This document shows, piece by piece, positions 1-8,620 of a DNA stretch of 64,000 bases (position 1 is its first letter; each line of letters opens with the position of its first letter). Made by a program: the position numbers and the translations under genes. The notes beneath the pieces are model-generated. The model was not told the origin of the DNA and made no database searches. It saw only the letters and a list, made by a program, of their open reading frames with translations. Origin of the DNA: Fibrobacter sp. UWB13 (GTDB lineage: Bacteria; Fibrobacterota; Fibrobacteria; Fibrobacterales; Fibrobacteraceae); NCBI RefSeq assembly GCF_900177805.1, contig NZ_FXAX01000001.1, positions 496,001-560,000 of the forward strand, read 5' to 3'.

Positions 1-1570
1 CTTTTTCTGTGCTTTTGTTTGGTTCAAGCAATTTTTTGACGGGCAACGCGAAAATTTTTTGCTGGCTATCGCCATGGACTACAACTTGGAATTTTTTGAT
101 TTCGCAGTTGTTGCCATATTCGTCCATGTGCTTTACAAATTCACTAGATTGAGGATTCCAATCTTGGTCGTAATCTTCTAAGAATTTTGCTCTAGTTTCG
201 TTAAAGTCTATGCAATACCAGAAATTTCCGCCTTTTGCATTGCCGTTGCCGACACCCCAAGATTCGAGTTCTGTAAATTCTGTGCCTTCCCAGTGGATGT
301 TGAATTCAAGACCCTTTTCTGCCATATCTTTATAGACTTCGATTGGCGGTGTTTTAGCTGTTTTGAATGTTGTTTTTCCACTTAAAATTTTGTTTAATGC
401 AGCACCTTTTTTGCCAAAAATTTCAGGAATGTTTTTTTCATTATAGATGCTGTTGAATTTTTTGATTTGAGCATCGCTCATGGTGATTGTATTCAACATA
501 AACAAGTTTTCGGGCTTTTTTGTGGATGGCTTTTTTTGTGATGCATTCTTGCTTTTAGAGACCCCTTTGGGAAGGTTATCGCTTTTTTCAAGCAAAGAAT
601 CACTGAAAATGACCTTCTTGTTTTTTACTTTTGAAACATCCCACTTGCTGATGTCACCGTTGAATTGAGAACGTGCGAACATGTAGTCCATGTCGGTCAC
701 GTTAGACACGTTCCAGTTGCTGATGTCGCCGTTGAATATAGATTCAGCAAACATTCCTTGCATGTTTGTGACTTTTGATACGTCCCAGTTGCTGATGTCG
801 CCGTTGAATTGAGATCGTCCGAACATGAAACTCATGTTGGTCACGTTAGACACGTCCCAGTTGCTGATGTTGCCGTTGAATTGAGATCGTCCGAACATGA
901 AATTCTTGCCGGCTTCGAACATGAAACTCATGTCGGTCACGTTAGACACGTTCCAGTTGCTGATGTCGCCGTTGAATTGCGAATCAGTGAACATGTTGCT
1001 CATGTTGGTCACGTTAGACACGTTCCAGTTGCTGATGTCGCCGTTGAATTGAGAACCTGCGAACATGTAGCTCATGTTGGTCACGTTAGACACGTTCCAG
1101 TTGCTGATGTCGCCGTTGAATTGAGAACCTGCGAACATGTAGCTCATGTTGGTCACGTTAGACACGTCCCATTTGCTGATATCGCCGTTGAATTGAGATT
1201 CATCGAACATGTAGCTCATGTTGGTCACGTTAGACACGTCCCATTTGCTGATATCGCCGTTGAATTGAGATTCATCGAACATGTAGCTCATGTTGGTCAC
1301 GTTAGACACGTCCCATTTGCTGATATCGCCGTTGAATTGAGATTCATCGAACATGTAGCTCATGTTGGTCACGTTAGACACGTCCCACTTGCTGATGTCT
1401 CCGTTAAATTCCGATGAATGAAATAACCAACACATGTCTGTTATGTTAGAAACATCGATGAAATTGAGATTGCAATTAATACCTTTTTCTTTTATGGAGT
1501 CTTCAATCAATTTTTTTAGATGCTCTTTGTCTTTTGCGACGACTTTTTCTTCGGTCTTTTTTGTTGCCAT
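1..1570 (-). CDS. BspA-like (DUF285) repeat protein, 3' end outside window
   Basis: The reading frame opens at an ATG (1568-1570, minus strand) and stays open to the left edge, so at least 523 residues are present and the C-terminus is missing. There is no signal peptide: the N-terminus is a Lys/Glu-rich stretch (MATKKTEEKVVAKDKEHLKK). Residues about 45-310 are 24-residue repeats of the type FNGDISKWDVSNVTNMSYMF, the DUF285/BspA leucine-rich-like surface repeat. The region after the repeats is unlike them and contains WYCIDFNE and NPQSSEFVKHM segments; its function is not recognised. Family members are usually secreted surface proteins, yet no export signal is visible, so the location is uncertain. 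The gene is divergent from the nitroreductase gene. Confidence 0.8.
   Translation of the reverse strand, partial: MATKKTEEKVVAKDKEHLKKLIEDSIKEKGINCNLNFIDVSNITDMCWLFHSSEFNGDISKWDVSNVTNMSYMFDESQFNGDISKWDVSNVTNMSYMFDESQFNGDISKWDVSNVTNMSYMFDESQFNGDISKWDVSNVTNMSYMFAGSQFNGDISNWNVSNVTNMSYMFAGSQFNGDISNWNVSNVTNMSNMFTDSQFNGDISNWNVSNVTDMSFMFEAGKNFMFGRSQFNGNISNWDVSNVTNMSFMFGRSQFNGDISNWDVSKVTNMQGMFAESIFNGDISNWNVSNVTDMDYMFARSQFNGDISKWDVSKVKNKKVIFSDSLLEKSDNLPKGVSKSKNASQKKPSTKKPENLFMLNTITMSDAQIKKFNSIYNEKNIPEIFGKKGAALNKILSGKTTFKTAKTPPIEVYKDMAEKGLEFNIHWEGTEFTELESWGVGNGNAKGGNFWYCIDFNETRAKFLEDYDQDWNPQSSEFVKHMDEYGNNCEIKKFQVVVHGDSQQKIFALPVKKLLEPNKSTEK
640..1430 (-). repeat. 72-bp tandem coding repeats (about 11 copies)
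   Basis: About eleven copies of a 72-bp unit encode the 24-residue DUF285 repeat. Copies between about 1030 and 1400 are almost identical, and those between 640 and 860 are more diverged. One spacing is 96 bp instead of 72, because of a 24-bp insertion near 895-920 that duplicates part of a unit. Confidence 0.9.
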
Positions 1571-1737
1571 TGTTTAATTCCTTATTTTACCTAATGGAAT
1601 ATATCCTTTTTTCGTAAGAATATTATAGAATTTTGACGCACCTCGTTTTATTATCGTTCGTGAAGTGGTCTTTTGTCGAGATATTTTTGGAAATATTTTA
1701 ATATAATTGCTAAGAGGAATGCTTTCTATAAACATTG

Positions 1738-1766
1738 TTGACAGAGGTATATTGTTTTTATAGATA
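1738..1766 (+). promoter_or_regulatory. candidate sigma70-type promoter for the nitroreductase
   Basis: TTGACA at 1738-1743 is followed after 17 bp by TAGATA at 1761-1766. This is a good match to a vegetative promoter and sits about 40 bp upstream of the start codon at 1808. It is sequence-based only. Confidence 0.5.
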
Positions 1767-1799
1767 TACAGAAAAAGGAAAGATACAGAAAAAGGAAAG
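1766..1799 (+). repeat. perfect 17-bp tandem duplication carrying the ribosome-binding site
   Basis: Two adjacent identical copies of ATACAGAAAAAGGAAAG (1766-1782 and 1783-1799) lie directly before GAGTACTTATG. Each copy contains a purine-rich AAGGAAAG segment; the second merges with the Shine-Dalgarno sequence of the gene at 1808. Confidence 0.9.
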
Positions 1800-1807
1800 G
1801 AGTACTT

Positions 1808-2329
1808 ATGTCATTTATTGAATTGGCCAGAAATCGTTTTAGTTGCCGTGCTTTTAGCGAAAAAGAAGTTGAACCCGAAAAACTGATGCAGGTTCTCGAA
1901 GCGGGCCGTATCGCTCCGACGGCGGTAAACGGTCAACCGGTGTTTATCAAGGTTCTCCAGTCTCCCGAAGCGCTCAAGAAGATTCGTGGCATCACGCGCA
2001 TGGCGTATAACGCTCCTGTGGTGCTTATGGTCTGTTATGACGACAATAAGGTCTACTCTCCGACGACCTACATGGACGATTTCAAAAGTGGCATTATGGA
2101 TTCTAGCATCGTCACGACTTCGATGATGATGCAGGCGACAGACCTTGGGCTTGCAACGCTTTGGGCTCGCGGTTTCAATGCTTCTCACATTGAACATGAA
2201 TTTGGCTTCCCGGAAAACATCAAGCTTGCTTGCCTTTTGGACGTTGGCTATGCCGACCCGCAGAACGGTGTGCCGTCACCTCGTCATGACGTGCGCAAGC
2301 CGATGAGTGAATTTGCCGAAAAGCTTTAA
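1808..2329 (+). CDS. nitroreductase family protein
   Basis: A 173-residue protein of the FMN-dependent nitroreductase superfamily. The N-terminus has the family pattern of a short helix followed by RNRFSCRAF (the R-S-x-R-x-F phosphate-binding motif). The segment IAPTAVNGQPVFIKVL matches the conserved AP(S)AxNxQPW region, and the C-terminal part has the usual CLLDVGYAD strand. Members reduce nitro compounds, flavins or enones with NAD(P)H; the substrate cannot be read here. It has a strong Shine-Dalgarno sequence (AAAGGAG) within a duplicated leader. It lies 32 bp upstream of the 5'-nucleotidase gene and may be cotranscribed with it. Confidence 0.85.
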   Translation: MSFIELARNRFSCRAFSEKEVEPEKLMQVLEAGRIAPTAVNGQPVFIKVLQSPEALKKIRGITRMAYNAPVVLMVCYDDNKVYSPTTYMDDFKSGIMDSSIVTTSMMMQATDLGLATLWARGFNASHIEHEFGFPENIKLACLLDVGYADPQNGVPSPRHDVRKPMSEFAEKL

Positions 2330-2361
2330 TACGGGCAAAAATTTGCAATTATAGAGGGGTT

Positions 2362-3945
2362 ATGAATAAGCTAAAGTACTTGTTGCCTTTGGTTGTTTTT
2401 GGCGTATTTTCTTGTTCAGGGAAACAGCCTCAAGTTGAAGGGCGTTCGAATGCTTTGGCTTCGCCTCGGAGCATCGTAGTTGTTTACGAAAACGATGTTC
2501 ATTGCAATATGGATGGCTATGCAAAATTTGCGGGTCTTCGCGATGCGATTGCGGATACGGCGGATGTCTTGACGGTTTCGTCCGGCGATTTCTTGCAGGG
2601 CGGAGCGATGGGGAGCATTTCTCGTGGCGGCTATGTTGTAGCGCTCATGAATGCTGTCGGTTACGATGTCGTGACGCTTGGTAACCATGAATTTGATTAT
2701 AAGATTCCTCGCTTGATGGAACTTTCTGATTCCTTGAACGCAGCAATTGTTTGTGCGAACCTTGTGCAGAAAGGAACTTTGACGCCGCTGTTTAAGCCCT
2801 ACGTTTTAAAGCAGATTGGCGCAAAAAAAATTGCATTTGTCGGAGTGCTGACACCGCAAACTTTAGTGGGGGAGGCTTACGCGTTTACGGATGAATCGCT
2901 AAAGACTTTGTACGATATTCCTACAAAGGAAATTTTCAATTTAGTGCAGTCGGCGGTTGATGATGCGCGTAAAGCAGGCGCAGATTACGTGATTTTGCTT
3001 TCGCACTTGGGGCTTGTGCCACCGGTGAGTTCTGTTGAAGTTGTTCAGAAAACGATGGGGATAAACGCTGTGTTGGACGGGCATTCGCATAGTGTTGTTG
3101 TCGAAGAGTTTATTGCAAACGCCAATGGCGACAGCGTTCTTGTTTCGCAGACGGGAACGAAATTCCAGAATGTCGGGGTGCTGGATATTACTCGCAATGG
3201 GAAATTCCACTCTCGGTTGATTCCGATGGATAGCGTCGTTGCAGAGAACCAGAAAGTCGCAGCAGCACACGATAGCTTGCGTTCTTTGACAGCCGCCGAT
3301 TTACAGAAGGTTGTCTCGAATACGAAATTTGATTTGACAATCAATGGCGATGACGGAAAACGTTTGGTTCGCAAGGGCGAAACGAACTTGGGCGATTTGG
3401 CGGCGGATGCCATGCGCTTTTCAGTAGGGGCGCAAATTGGAATTGAAAATGGCGGGAGTGTCCGCGTGACGATTCCTGCGGGCGCAGTGAAATATCAAGA
3501 CATTCTGAATGTGATGCCATTTGCAAACGGCATGTGCTTGATTCGTGCAACCGGGCGTCAGATCAAGGAGGCGCTTGCTCAAGGAGCTTCGAAATTGCCT
3601 GAGGAATCCGGCGGATTCTTGCAAGTTTCGGGACTCCGCTATACGGTTGTCGTTGATACGAAAAATGGTGGTGATGCGGCGCGAGTACGCGTTGAAAATG
3701 TGCAGGTAGAAACCGAGAACGGCTTAGTCGCTATTGACGAGGAGGCTTTATATACGGTCGGATTGTCATCTTATGTGGCGTATGAGGGCGGTGAAATTAC
3801 AGCCTTCCGCGGAAGTGAAATCATTATGGATAAGGTGATGACCGATGATGAAGCGATGGTGAAATTCTTGAAAAGCTTGGGCGACGATATCCCTGAAGCT
3901 TATCGAAAACCACAGGGGCGGATTGCGGTGAAATATGATAGGTAG
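2362..3945 (+). CDS. lipoprotein 5'-nucleotidase / UDP-sugar hydrolase family (UshA-like)
   Basis: A 527-residue exported protein. The N-terminus is a lipoprotein signal (MNKLKYLLPLVVFGVFSCSG), with the lipobox Cys at about residue 18. The metallophosphoesterase domain carries ENDVH, GDFLQGG, GNHEFDY and, near residue 240, GHSH, the dimetal ligand set. From about residue 330 a C-terminal 5'-nucleotidase domain contains NLGDLAADAMR and IENGGSVR, the substrate-binding signatures. Likely role: periplasmic or outer-membrane dephosphorylation of nucleotides for salvage. The length fits the UshA/NT5E family. It is followed by 730 bp without a clear gene. Confidence 0.9.
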   Translation: MNKLKYLLPLVVFGVFSCSGKQPQVEGRSNALASPRSIVVVYENDVHCNMDGYAKFAGLRDAIADTADVLTVSSGDFLQGGAMGSISRGGYVVALMNAVGYDVVTLGNHEFDYKIPRLMELSDSLNAAIVCANLVQKGTLTPLFKPYVLKQIGAKKIAFVGVLTPQTLVGEAYAFTDESLKTLYDIPTKEIFNLVQSAVDDARKAGADYVILLSHLGLVPPVSSVEVVQKTMGINAVLDGHSHSVVVEEFIANANGDSVLVSQTGTKFQNVGVLDITRNGKFHSRLIPMDSVVAENQKVAAAHDSLRSLTAADLQKVVSNTKFDLTINGDDGKRLVRKGETNLGDLAADAMRFSVGAQIGIENGGSVRVTIPAGAVKYQDILNVMPFANGMCLIRATGRQIKEALAQGASKLPEESGGFLQVSGLRYTVVVDTKNGGDAARVRVENVQVETENGLVAIDEEALYTVGLSSYVAYEGGEITAFRGSEIIMDKVMTDDEAMVKFLKSLGDDIPEAYRKPQGRIAVKYDR

Positions 3946-4675
3946 GGGGTGAATTATGGTTTATAAAGGCGGTTTCCGCATGATTCCTGCTATCGTTTGT
4001 TCAATCTGAACGATAATCAGTATAACGGATTTTTTCAAGGGACTTTGGGACTAAGTTGTAAATTATGCATTTTTTGTTTTTTTTGCAATCTATCGTTTGC
4101 ATTTTTTTCTTATATTACGCTTTGACATAGGGTAATGCAGGAATTTTGGGTTCAGTTGGCGGTTGTCTTTTATGCCATTCCGGCTTCCGAACAGGAATCT
4201 GTTTCTGCAACACTCGTTTGAAGAGTTTATTAGCTCTTGTTCTCACATTGAAATCGGGAAAATTTCAAATTACACGAGGACAAGGCGAACGCTCACGTGA
4301 ATACGATTTTCAAGCCGTAGCAATGCGGTTCGTTTAGGCGTATTTCGACAAGAACAGCAACGTTCATCGTGTCATTGCGAGCCGAAGGCGAAGCAATCTA
4401 TACGAAACTTGCTGTGTTTTCTGTCGCCCGCTTTGGGACGTGGGTCGTTTGCTTTTATCGTGTAAGGGCCCTTTCCCGAGCCTCAATGTGGTAAATTGCA
4501 GCGACCTGCGTCCTTTTCTTTTTTCAAAGAAAATCGCTAGTTCGGGAATTATTTGTTCCGCCTGTAAATTTCATCGAGCAAGAGCGCAAAGTGCGATTTG
4601 TGGTTTTGCGTAATTTGTCTGACGCCGTCGGCTTTTATCGCTTTGCTACGGATTGTGCAAAGGGCGATTTGAAAG
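3946..4675. other. 730-bp gap upstream of the defence operon, possible gene remnants
   Basis: No intact gene is convincing here. Two short stretches look like decayed coding sequence: an ATG at 4136 followed by about 25 sensible codons, then apparent frameshifts; and, on the minus strand at 4549-4650, a C-terminal-like segment ending LLLDEIYRRNK before a stop. A possible -10 box (TATATT) lies at 4111-4116. A hairpin-forming repeat lies at 4371-4401. The base composition is AT-rich to about 4130. Confidence 0.4.
4371..4401. repeat. REP-like short palindromic element
   Basis: GTCATTGCGAGCCGAAGGCG followed by AAGCAATC can fold by pairing ATTGC with GCAAT. The wording resembles dispersed GTCATTGCGAGC...GCAATC elements known in many bacteria. 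Related GTCATCC...GGATC elements lie at 40783 and 54576. Confidence 0.45.
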
Positions 4676-7600
4676 ATGACGGTGATAGACAATATCAACC
4701 AGAAGTTACGCGATGACCTGGCTTTGGAAATCAAACAAGGCAGCAAGGTTTCGATAGCTGCATCCTGTTTTTCGATTTATGCTTATCAGGAACTCAAGAA
4801 GCAATTAGAAAACATCGAAGAGCTTCGCTTCATTTTTACATCGCCGACATTTATCTCAGAAAGTTTTCCCAAAGAGAAAAAAGAATTCTTTATTCCGCGA
4901 TTGAACCGCGAACGCAGTCTTTACGGCTCTGATTTTGAGGTACGACTTCGTAACGAATTGTCTCAGAAGGCAATTGCACGCGAATGTGCGGAATGGATTC
5001 GTGAAAAGGCTCGTTTTAAATCGAACTTTACAAGCGAACACATGCTCGGATTTGCGAACGTGGATTCCACATCTTATTCTCCACTGCGAGGATTTACAAC
5101 GGTTGACTTGGGTTGCGAACGAGGCGACAACATTTACAACTTTGTGACCAAGCTTGAAGCCCCTCATTCGTCACAATTTTTGCAGCTGTTTGATTCCTTA
5201 TGGAATGATTCAGGCAAAATGCAAGATGTGACGGAAACAGTCATTGAAAACATTTCCGCAGCCTATAACGAAAATTCCCCTGCGTTCATTTACTTTGTCA
5301 CGCTTTACCATATCTTTAGCGAGTTCTTGCAAGACATTTCCGAAGACACTCTTCCGAATGAAAAATCGGGTTTTAAGCAGAGCAAAATCTGGAATATGCT
5401 TTACAATTTCCAAAAAGATGCTGCTCTTGGTGTTATCAATAAGCTTGAAAAATACAATGGATGCATTTTAGCCGATAGCGTTGGTCTTGGGAAAACGTTC
5501 ACCGCTCTGGCTGTCATCAAGTATTACGAAAACAGGAACAAGTCTGTATTGGTTCTATGCCCTAAAAAGCTTGCGAACAACTGGAATACGTACAGAGGTT
5601 TTTACGAAGATAATCCTGTTTATGAAGATCGCCTCGGTTATACGGTTCTTTTTCATACGGACTTGAACCGAGAATCTGGAGATTCCAATGGAACGGACCT
5701 TTCGCGTATTAAATGGAGTGCGTTTGATTTAGTTGTGATTGATGAATCGCACAACTTTAGAAACGGTAGCAAGTACAAAACGTCAAAAGGGAAAATGGTC
5801 GATGATGATTTCGAGCTTGACGAAATCGACAAGATGAACCGTTATGCGACTCTTTTAAATAACGTAATCAAACAGGGTGTAAAGACTAAAGTTTTGATGC
5901 TTTCGGCAACGCCTGTGAACAATCGTTTTAACGACTTGAAAAATCAGCTTGCGCTCGCTTACGAAGGCAAAGAAGAAAACATTAATGACAAACTTTCGAC
6001 AGATAAAGGAATTGGAGAAGTTTTCAGAAATGCACAAAAAGCCTATAACACGTGGAGTAAGTTTGAAGCAAAAGACCGAATGACCGAAAATCTGTTAAAG
6101 CTTCTCGATAGCGATTTTTTCCGTGTACTCGATGCCGTGACAATTGCACGTTCCCGTAAACATATCCAGCGCTATTACGATACCGCTGATATCGGCAAAT
6201 TCCCGGAACGCTTAAAGCCGATTAGCAAAAGTCCAAAGCTGACCGATGTTTCCGGCGTTTGCGATTACAATAAGGTTTATGAGCTTCTCTGCAAATTAGA
6301 CCTGAGCGTTTATACACCGACTAGTTTTATACTCCCCAGTTGCCGAGAAAAATACGAATTGGCCGATGATGAATATCGTTCACTTTCGCAGGCTGGGCGT
6401 GAACAGGGCATTCGCCGATTAATGAGCATCAACTTGCTCAAACGTATGGAAAGTTCTGTCTATTCATTTAACATTACAGTCAAGAAAATTAAAAAACTAA
6501 TTGATTCTAAAATTCAGGAAATCGATGAATTTATTAAGCAAAAGACTAGTCATCAAAAAATTGAATTAGCGGAATTTGCAACTGGAAATTTTGTAGATGA
6601 TTTTGATGCGGATGACCAAAACGATGACGTTCTTTATGGAGTAAAAAAGCACCTTCGCATTGATTTGGCTGACATGGATTATGTTTCGTGGCGAGCTTCA
6701 CTTGCAACGGACTCCGCTTTGTTAGATAGTCTGCTTTCGATGACATCTGTCGTGACGCCTGAACACGACGGAAAATTGCAAGAATTGCTTTCACTCATTA
6801 AGAATAAAGTTGAAAGTCCTATTAATGATGGCAACAAGAAAGTCATTGTATTTACTGCATTCGCCGATACTGCAGATTACCTTTACACGCATGTTTCTGC
6901 ATTTGTAAAAGCGAAATTTGGCTTAGAAACCGCAATGATTTCGGGAACCGAAGAAGGCCGCACCACCGCTAAGCTCAAAAAGCGTGACATGAACACAGTC
7001 CTGACTTGTTTTTCTCCGATTTCAAAAAATAAGGCGGCCATGAAATCCAAGGAGACTGCGGTCATTGATATATTGATTGCGACAGATTGTATTAGTGAAG
7101 GCCAAAACTTGCAGGACTCGGATTACTTGGTGAATTACGACATCCATTGGAATCCGGTTCGTATTATTCAGCGATTTGGACGTATTGACCGCATTGGTTC
7201 AAAGAATGATAAAATTCAACTGGTGAATTTTTGGCCCGACGTGACTTTGGACGAATATATCCAGCTTAAAGCACGTGTTGAAGCGCGTATGAAAATCGTC
7301 GATATGACCAGTACGGGTGACGACAATATCATCGATGAAAATGAAAAAGCCGATTTGGAATATCGTAAATCACAACTTCAAAAACTCCGTGAAGAAGTTG
7401 TGGATCTTGAAGAGATGAACGGTGGCATTAGCATTACCGATTTAGGCTTGAATGAATTCCATTTGGATTTGCTGGATTACGTCAAGAAACATCCCGACAT
7501 TGAAAACGCTCCGCTAGGTTTGCATTCTGTGGTTCAAGCGACAAAAGAGAATCCGCCTGGCGTGATATACGTACTAAAAAATCGTGTAAAAGACGTGAAT

Positions 7601-7954
7601 ATCGATAAGCGGAATCCAATTCATCCCTTTTACATGGTGTATATCACCGATGACGGCAACATTGTTTGCAATCATCTGAATCCGAAAAAGTTACTCGACG
7701 AAATGCGTCTCTTATGCAGGAACCAAGCGGAACCTATAGCTGGCTTATATCGGTTGTTTAATAAAGAAACGCGAGATGGTCGCGATATGAAGAAGTATTC
7801 CAAGTTGCTAGGGGAAGCTATTGTATCGCTTGTGGCAAAAAAGGAGGAGTCGCAAATGGATTGTTTCTTGAATGGCGACTTTGTGGATTTCAAGAGTGAA
7901 GTTGTCAAAGGTCTTGACGATTTTGAATTGATTTGCTTTTTGGTGGTACGCTAG
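4676..7954 (+). CDS. SNF2/RapA-like helicase with degenerate PLD-like N-terminus
   Basis: A 1092-residue superfamily 2 helicase. Residues 1-180 resemble the phospholipase-D-like domain that precedes such helicases (KVSIAASCFSIYAYQEL...), but no HxK...D catalytic motif is visible. The helicase core has Walker A DSVGLGKT (K273), Walker B DESH (356-359), motif III LSATPVNN, and in the second lobe ATDCISEGQNLQ and QRFGRIDRIGS. These are typical of RapA/HepA-like translocases that move on double-stranded DNA. It is the first gene of a co-directional operon; its stop is 9 bp before the DUF4391 gene. The likely role is in DNA surveillance with the type III enzymes downstream, which is inference from context. 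Confidence 0.85.
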   Translation: MTVIDNINQKLRDDLALEIKQGSKVSIAASCFSIYAYQELKKQLENIEELRFIFTSPTFISESFPKEKKEFFIPRLNRERSLYGSDFEVRLRNELSQKAIARECAEWIREKARFKSNFTSEHMLGFANVDSTSYSPLRGFTTVDLGCERGDNIYNFVTKLEAPHSSQFLQLFDSLWNDSGKMQDVTETVIENISAAYNENSPAFIYFVTLYHIFSEFLQDISEDTLPNEKSGFKQSKIWNMLYNFQKDAALGVINKLEKYNGCILADSVGLGKTFTALAVIKYYENRNKSVLVLCPKKLANNWNTYRGFYEDNPVYEDRLGYTVLFHTDLNRESGDSNGTDLSRIKWSAFDLVVIDESHNFRNGSKYKTSKGKMVDDDFELDEIDKMNRYATLLNNVIKQGVKTKVLMLSATPVNNRFNDLKNQLALAYEGKEENINDKLSTDKGIGEVFRNAQKAYNTWSKFEAKDRMTENLLKLLDSDFFRVLDAVTIARSRKHIQRYYDTADIGKFPERLKPISKSPKLTDVSGVCDYNKVYELLCKLDLSVYTPTSFILPSCREKYELADDEYRSLSQAGREQGIRRLMSINLLKRMESSVYSFNITVKKIKKLIDSKIQEIDEFIKQKTSHQKIELAEFATGNFVDDFDADDQNDDVLYGVKKHLRIDLADMDYVSWRASLATDSALLDSLLSMTSVVTPEHDGKLQELLSLIKNKVESPINDGNKKVIVFTAFADTADYLYTHVSAFVKAKFGLETAMISGTEEGRTTAKLKKRDMNTVLTCFSPISKNKAAMKSKETAVIDILIATDCISEGQNLQDSDYLVNYDIHWNPVRIIQRFGRIDRIGSKNDKIQLVNFWPDVTLDEYIQLKARVEARMKIVDMTSTGDDNIIDENEKADLEYRKSQLQKLREEVVDLEEMNGGISITDLGLNEFHLDLLDYVKKHPDIENAPLGLHSVVQATKENPPGVIYVLKNRVKDVNIDKRNPIHPFYMVYITDDGNIVCNHLNPKKLLDEMRLLCRNQAEPIAGLYRLFNKETRDGRDMKKYSKLLGEAIVSLVAKKEESQMDCFLNGDFVDFKSEVVKGLDDFELICFLVVR

Positions 7955-7963
7955 GATTTATCG

Positions 7964-8620
7964 ATGTTTGGATTCCCTGTAGATTCTGAAATTAAAAAGA
8001 TTGTGGCAAAAGATGCCCTGCTGGGACGCGTGGGGCTGCTTGCACCATCATCTACATCTCAAAAGGCGACTTTTAATGAGGATATTGCCCAAGTCGTCAT
8101 TACAAACGTCATTTCTACAAAGAGCTTGCCCGTAGCAGCGGGCGCCCGCGTAAAGGGCTTTTATGTGGCTCGGGTTACGATGAAGCGAAAACAGTTCAAC
8201 CCGAAGAATGTGGAGACCCTGCTTCACCGCATTGGACAAAAGAACATCCTTCTCGCTTTGAGTTATGGCGATGTGGTCCGTTTTGCGCTGAAGTATGACG
8301 AACATATTGTGGTATCAAAGGATTGGGTGTTTGCTGAAGAATTCTGCTTCGTTTTTAGCGGCCTCAACCTGGATGATGTTTGGAACGGAATTGTGAAACA
8401 GGTGGCGGGCAACCCTTGGAACGATGCCTTGAGTGTTTCCGAAAACTTGGATATTCAGGAACATATCGCCAAGTTGCAGAAGGAAATTGCGAACCTTGAA
8501 AAGAAGGCTCGCACCGAAAACCAACCCGCCCGCAAACTTGAATTTTTTAACCGCAAGCGAGACATGGAATCTCAACTCACGGAGTACCAAAATGGAAAAA
8601 GCGAACATGCACAGCCTTGA
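7964..8620 (+). CDS. DUF4391 family protein
   Basis: A 218-residue protein with FPVDSEIKK near the start, a central DVVRFALKYDEHIVVSKDW segment, then a tryptophan-containing VWNGIVKQVAG region. It ends in a Lys/Glu coiled coil (about residues 165-215: LQKEIANLEKKARTENQPARK). This pattern is that of DUF4391, a family I know from helicase plus type III methyltransferase clusters; its biochemical role is not established. An AGGA element precedes the ATG by about 7 bp. The 3' end overlaps the Mod start by 29 bp, suggesting translational coupling. Confidence 0.7.
   Translation: MFGFPVDSEIKKIVAKDALLGRVGLLAPSSTSQKATFNEDIAQVVITNVISTKSLPVAAGARVKGFYVARVTMKRKQFNPKNVETLLHRIGQKNILLALSYGDVVRFALKYDEHIVVSKDWVFAEEFCFVFSGLNLDDVWNGIVKQVAGNPWNDALSVSENLDIQEHIAKLQKEIANLEKKARTENQPARKLEFFNRKRDMESQLTEYQNGKSEHAQP

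Noticed and set aside
809-1417. A 202-codon plus-strand repetitive frame
   Set aside because: It is the reverse reading of the DUF285 repeats; the minus strand gives the well-known FNGDISKWDVSN repeat and a clean start.
640-1430. CRISPR array
   Set aside because: The repeats are contiguous 72-bp coding units without spacers and encode a known protein repeat.
8433-8591. Upstream N-terminal extension of mod
   Set aside because: It would overlap the DUF4391 gene over nearly 190 bp and lacks Mod-like sequence; the ATG at 8592 has a ribosome-binding site.
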